From contig WGLN01000004.1 of NCBI GenBank assembly GCA_016125555.1, positions 1 to 64,000 of the forward strand: DNA of 64,000 bases. The letters are read 5' to 3'. Numbering within the stretch: the stretch's first letter is position 1; every line of letters starts with the position of its first letter. A program made the translations under genes and the position numbers. The notes under the pieces were generated by a model that worked only from the letters and a program-made list of their open reading frames with translations, ran no database searches and was not told the DNA's origin. The DNA comes from Porphyrobacter sp. (GTDB lineage: Bacteria > Pseudomonadota > Alphaproteobacteria > Sphingomonadales > Sphingomonadaceae). Shown here piece by piece: positions 62,482 through 64,000 of this stretch.

Positions 62482-64000
62482 ACGCCGACGTGAAGCTCGA
62501 CCTGTCCGGCACCAAGGGCGTGAACCCCGCACTCGCTGAACGTTACGAGGGGCGTACCGCCTGCGTGATCGGCGCGGGCTTCGGCGGCATGGCGCTCGCC
62601 ATCCGGCTGCAATCGGCCGGCATCGCCACGACCGTCATCGAAAGCCGCGACAAGCCCGGCGGGCGCGCCTATTTCTGGGAGAAGGACGGCTTCACCTTCG
62701 ACGCGGGACCGACCGTCGTCACCGATCCCGATTGCCTGAAGGAACTCTGGGCGCTGACCGGCCACAACCTTGCCGATGATGTCGAGCTGATGAAGGTCAT
62801 GCCCTTCTACCGCCTCAACTGGCCCGACGGGACCAATTTCGACTATTCGAACGACGAGGAAAGCCTCAACGCCGAGATCGCCAAGCTGAACCCGGCGGAC
62901 GTGGCGGGCTATGCGCGCTTTCTCGAATATTCCGAGCGGGTCTACAAGGAAGGCTATTTGAAGCTCGGCACCAAGCCCTTCCTCGATTTCAAGTCGATGC
63001 TGAAAGCCGCGCCCGCGCTCATCAAGGAGCAGGCGTGGCGGAGCGTCTATTCGATGGTCGCAAGCTATGTCGAGAACGAGAAGCTGCGCGAGGCGCTCAG
63101 CTTCCACACCCTGCTGGTCGGCGGCAACCCGATGAACACCAGCAGCATCTACGCGCTCATCCACAAGCTGGAGAAGGACGGCGGCGTGTGGTGGGCGCGT
63201 GGCGGCACCAACCGGCTGATCGCGGGGATGATTCGCCATTTCGAGCGGCTGGGCGGGACGCTGCGCCTCGGCGATCCGGTGGTGCAGGTGCATACGCTCG
63301 GCACGAAGGCGACCGAGGTGGAAACGAAGAGCGGCTTCCGCCAGCGCTTCGACGCAGTCGCCTCGAACGCGGACATCATGCACTCGTATAAAGACCTGCT
63401 GTCGGGCAGCAGCCGCGGCAGGCAGATGGCCAAGAGCCTCGGGCGCAAGAGCTTCTCGCCCAGCCTCTTCGTGGTCCATTTCGGGCTGGAGGGCACCTGG
63501 CCCGGCATCCCGCACCACATGATTTTGTTCGCCAAGCGCTACAAGGGCCTGCTCGACGACATCTACAGGAACGGCGTGGTGCCCGAGGACTTCGCGATCT
63601 ACCTCCACCACCCGACCGTGACCGACCCGGGCATGGCTCCCGAGGGCAAGAGCACCTTCTACGCGCTGGTGCCGGTCAGCCACATGGGCAAGATGCCATT
63701 GAACTGGGACGAGGTCGGCCCGCGGCTGGAAAAGATGATCCTCGACGAGCTGGAGCGGCGCCTGATCCCCGACATCCACAGCCGGATCGTCACCAAGTTC
63801 CACTACGCCCCCAAGGACTTCAAGGCCGATCTCAACGCCCACATGGGCAGCGCCTTCAGCCTCGAACCCGTGCTGTGGCAGAGCGCGTGGCTGCGCGGCC
63901 ACAACCGTGACGATGTGATCGAGAACTACTACCTCGTCGGCGCAGGCACCCACCCCGGCGCAGGCATCCCCGGCGTGGTCGGCAGCGCCAAGGCGACCGC
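62478..64000 (+). CDS. crtI: Phytoene desaturase CrtI (5' part)
   Basis: This is the beginning of the bacterial-type phytoene desaturase, which converts phytoene to lycopene in four steps. The FAD-binding motif is CVIGAGFGGMALAIRLQ and the substrate region includes KPGGRAYFWEKDGFTFDAGP. 507 residues lie in the window and the C-terminal signature AGTHPGAGIPGVVGSAKAT is just reached, so only a short tail is missing. The start at 62478 overlaps the crtY stop; crtB usually follows, beyond the window. Confidence 0.97.
   Translation, partial: MNADVKLDLSGTKGVNPALAERYEGRTACVIGAGFGGMALAIRLQSAGIATTVIESRDKPGGRAYFWEKDGFTFDAGPTVVTDPDCLKELWALTGHNLADDVELMKVMPFYRLNWPDGTNFDYSNDEESLNAEIAKLNPADVAGYARFLEYSERVYKEGYLKLGTKPFLDFKSMLKAAPALIKEQAWRSVYSMVASYVENEKLREALSFHTLLVGGNPMNTSSIYALIHKLEKDGGVWWARGGTNRLIAGMIRHFERLGGTLRLGDPVVQVHTLGTKATEVETKSGFRQRFDAVASNADIMHSYKDLLSGSSRGRQMAKSLGRKSFSPSLFVVHFGLEGTWPGIPHHMILFAKRYKGLLDDIYRNGVVPEDFAIYLHHPTVTDPGMAPEGKSTFYALVPVSHMGKMPLNWDEVGPRLEKMILDELERRLIPDIHSRIVTKFHYAPKDFKADLNAHMGSAFSLEPVLWQSAWLRGHNRDDVIENYYLVGAGTHPGAGIPGVVGSAKAT

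Noticed and set aside
62478-64000. crtI as a truncated pseudogene
   Set aside because: It lacks its stop only because the window ends. The frame is intact up to the C-terminal signature.

Overview
The window reads as the chromosome of an alphaproteobacterium of the Sphingomonadales, most likely Erythrobacteraceae (Erythrobacter, Porphyrobacter or Altererythrobacter type). The reasons are the high GC content, a single bifunctional Rsh, a ybgC-tolQRAB-pal operon, an SspB-alpha/ClpXP adaptor, ligase-associated PdeM, and crtY followed by crtI (yellow xanthophyll pigment) at the right end. The genus is an inference from gene content only.

Positions 1-7.7 kb are accessory DNA. A DUF2924 gene, a serine recombinase and a small HTH-like gene are coupled stop-to-start. 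They are followed by a complete type II-C CRISPR system: cas9 (1046 aa, catalytic residues present), cas1, cas2 and a four-repeat array. The array appears to be read from the minus strand, towards cas2, with an intrinsic terminator 3 bp past the last repeat. A minus-strand tracrRNA with a 22/23 anti-repeat lies just upstream of cas9. The tracrRNA and every repeat carry the same promoter layout (a TTG-type -35, 16 bp, then TGC plus a TAG-type -10). The anti-repeat DNA read on the plus strand offers a similar extended -10 to cas9. This compact regulatory layout is the most striking part of the window. A tRNA-Ser(GGA) gene closes the island on the right.

Positions 8-34 kb are mainly housekeeping: cyclophilin, rsh, GH16, hemF, pdeM, infC (probably starting at AUA), a DUF547 protein, a DASS transporter, a nuclease, a Cys/Met-type PLP enzyme, the Tol-Pal operon, and the his operon hisB-yciI-hisH-hisA-(unknown)-hisF-hisE-HIT. 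A 266-bp three-stem element sits between hisE and the HIT gene. sspB and gmk follow. Positions 34.5-43.1 kb form a divergent acyl-CoA catabolism cluster with three acyl-CoA dehydrogenases, an SDR, a Zn-alcohol dehydrogenase, an APH/ACAD10-type kinase-like protein and a GPH-type transporter.

Positions 43-54 kb hold dapD, small stress-type proteins (DUF2945, DUF3140, SWIB, HPF, cold shock), a dipeptidase, an S41 protease and a photolyase-like protein whose FAD domain is at the N terminus. Positions 54.2-55.8 kb are a compositionally distinct pair, tcmP plus DUF5131 (three-Cys motif), next to a multi-hairpin repeat. It is the second candidate for a poorly described system. Positions 56-64 kb hold a DUF3833-like lipoprotein, thiC under a TPP riboswitch, an amidohydrolase, a MipA/OmpV protein, crtY and the 5' part of crtI, which runs off the window.
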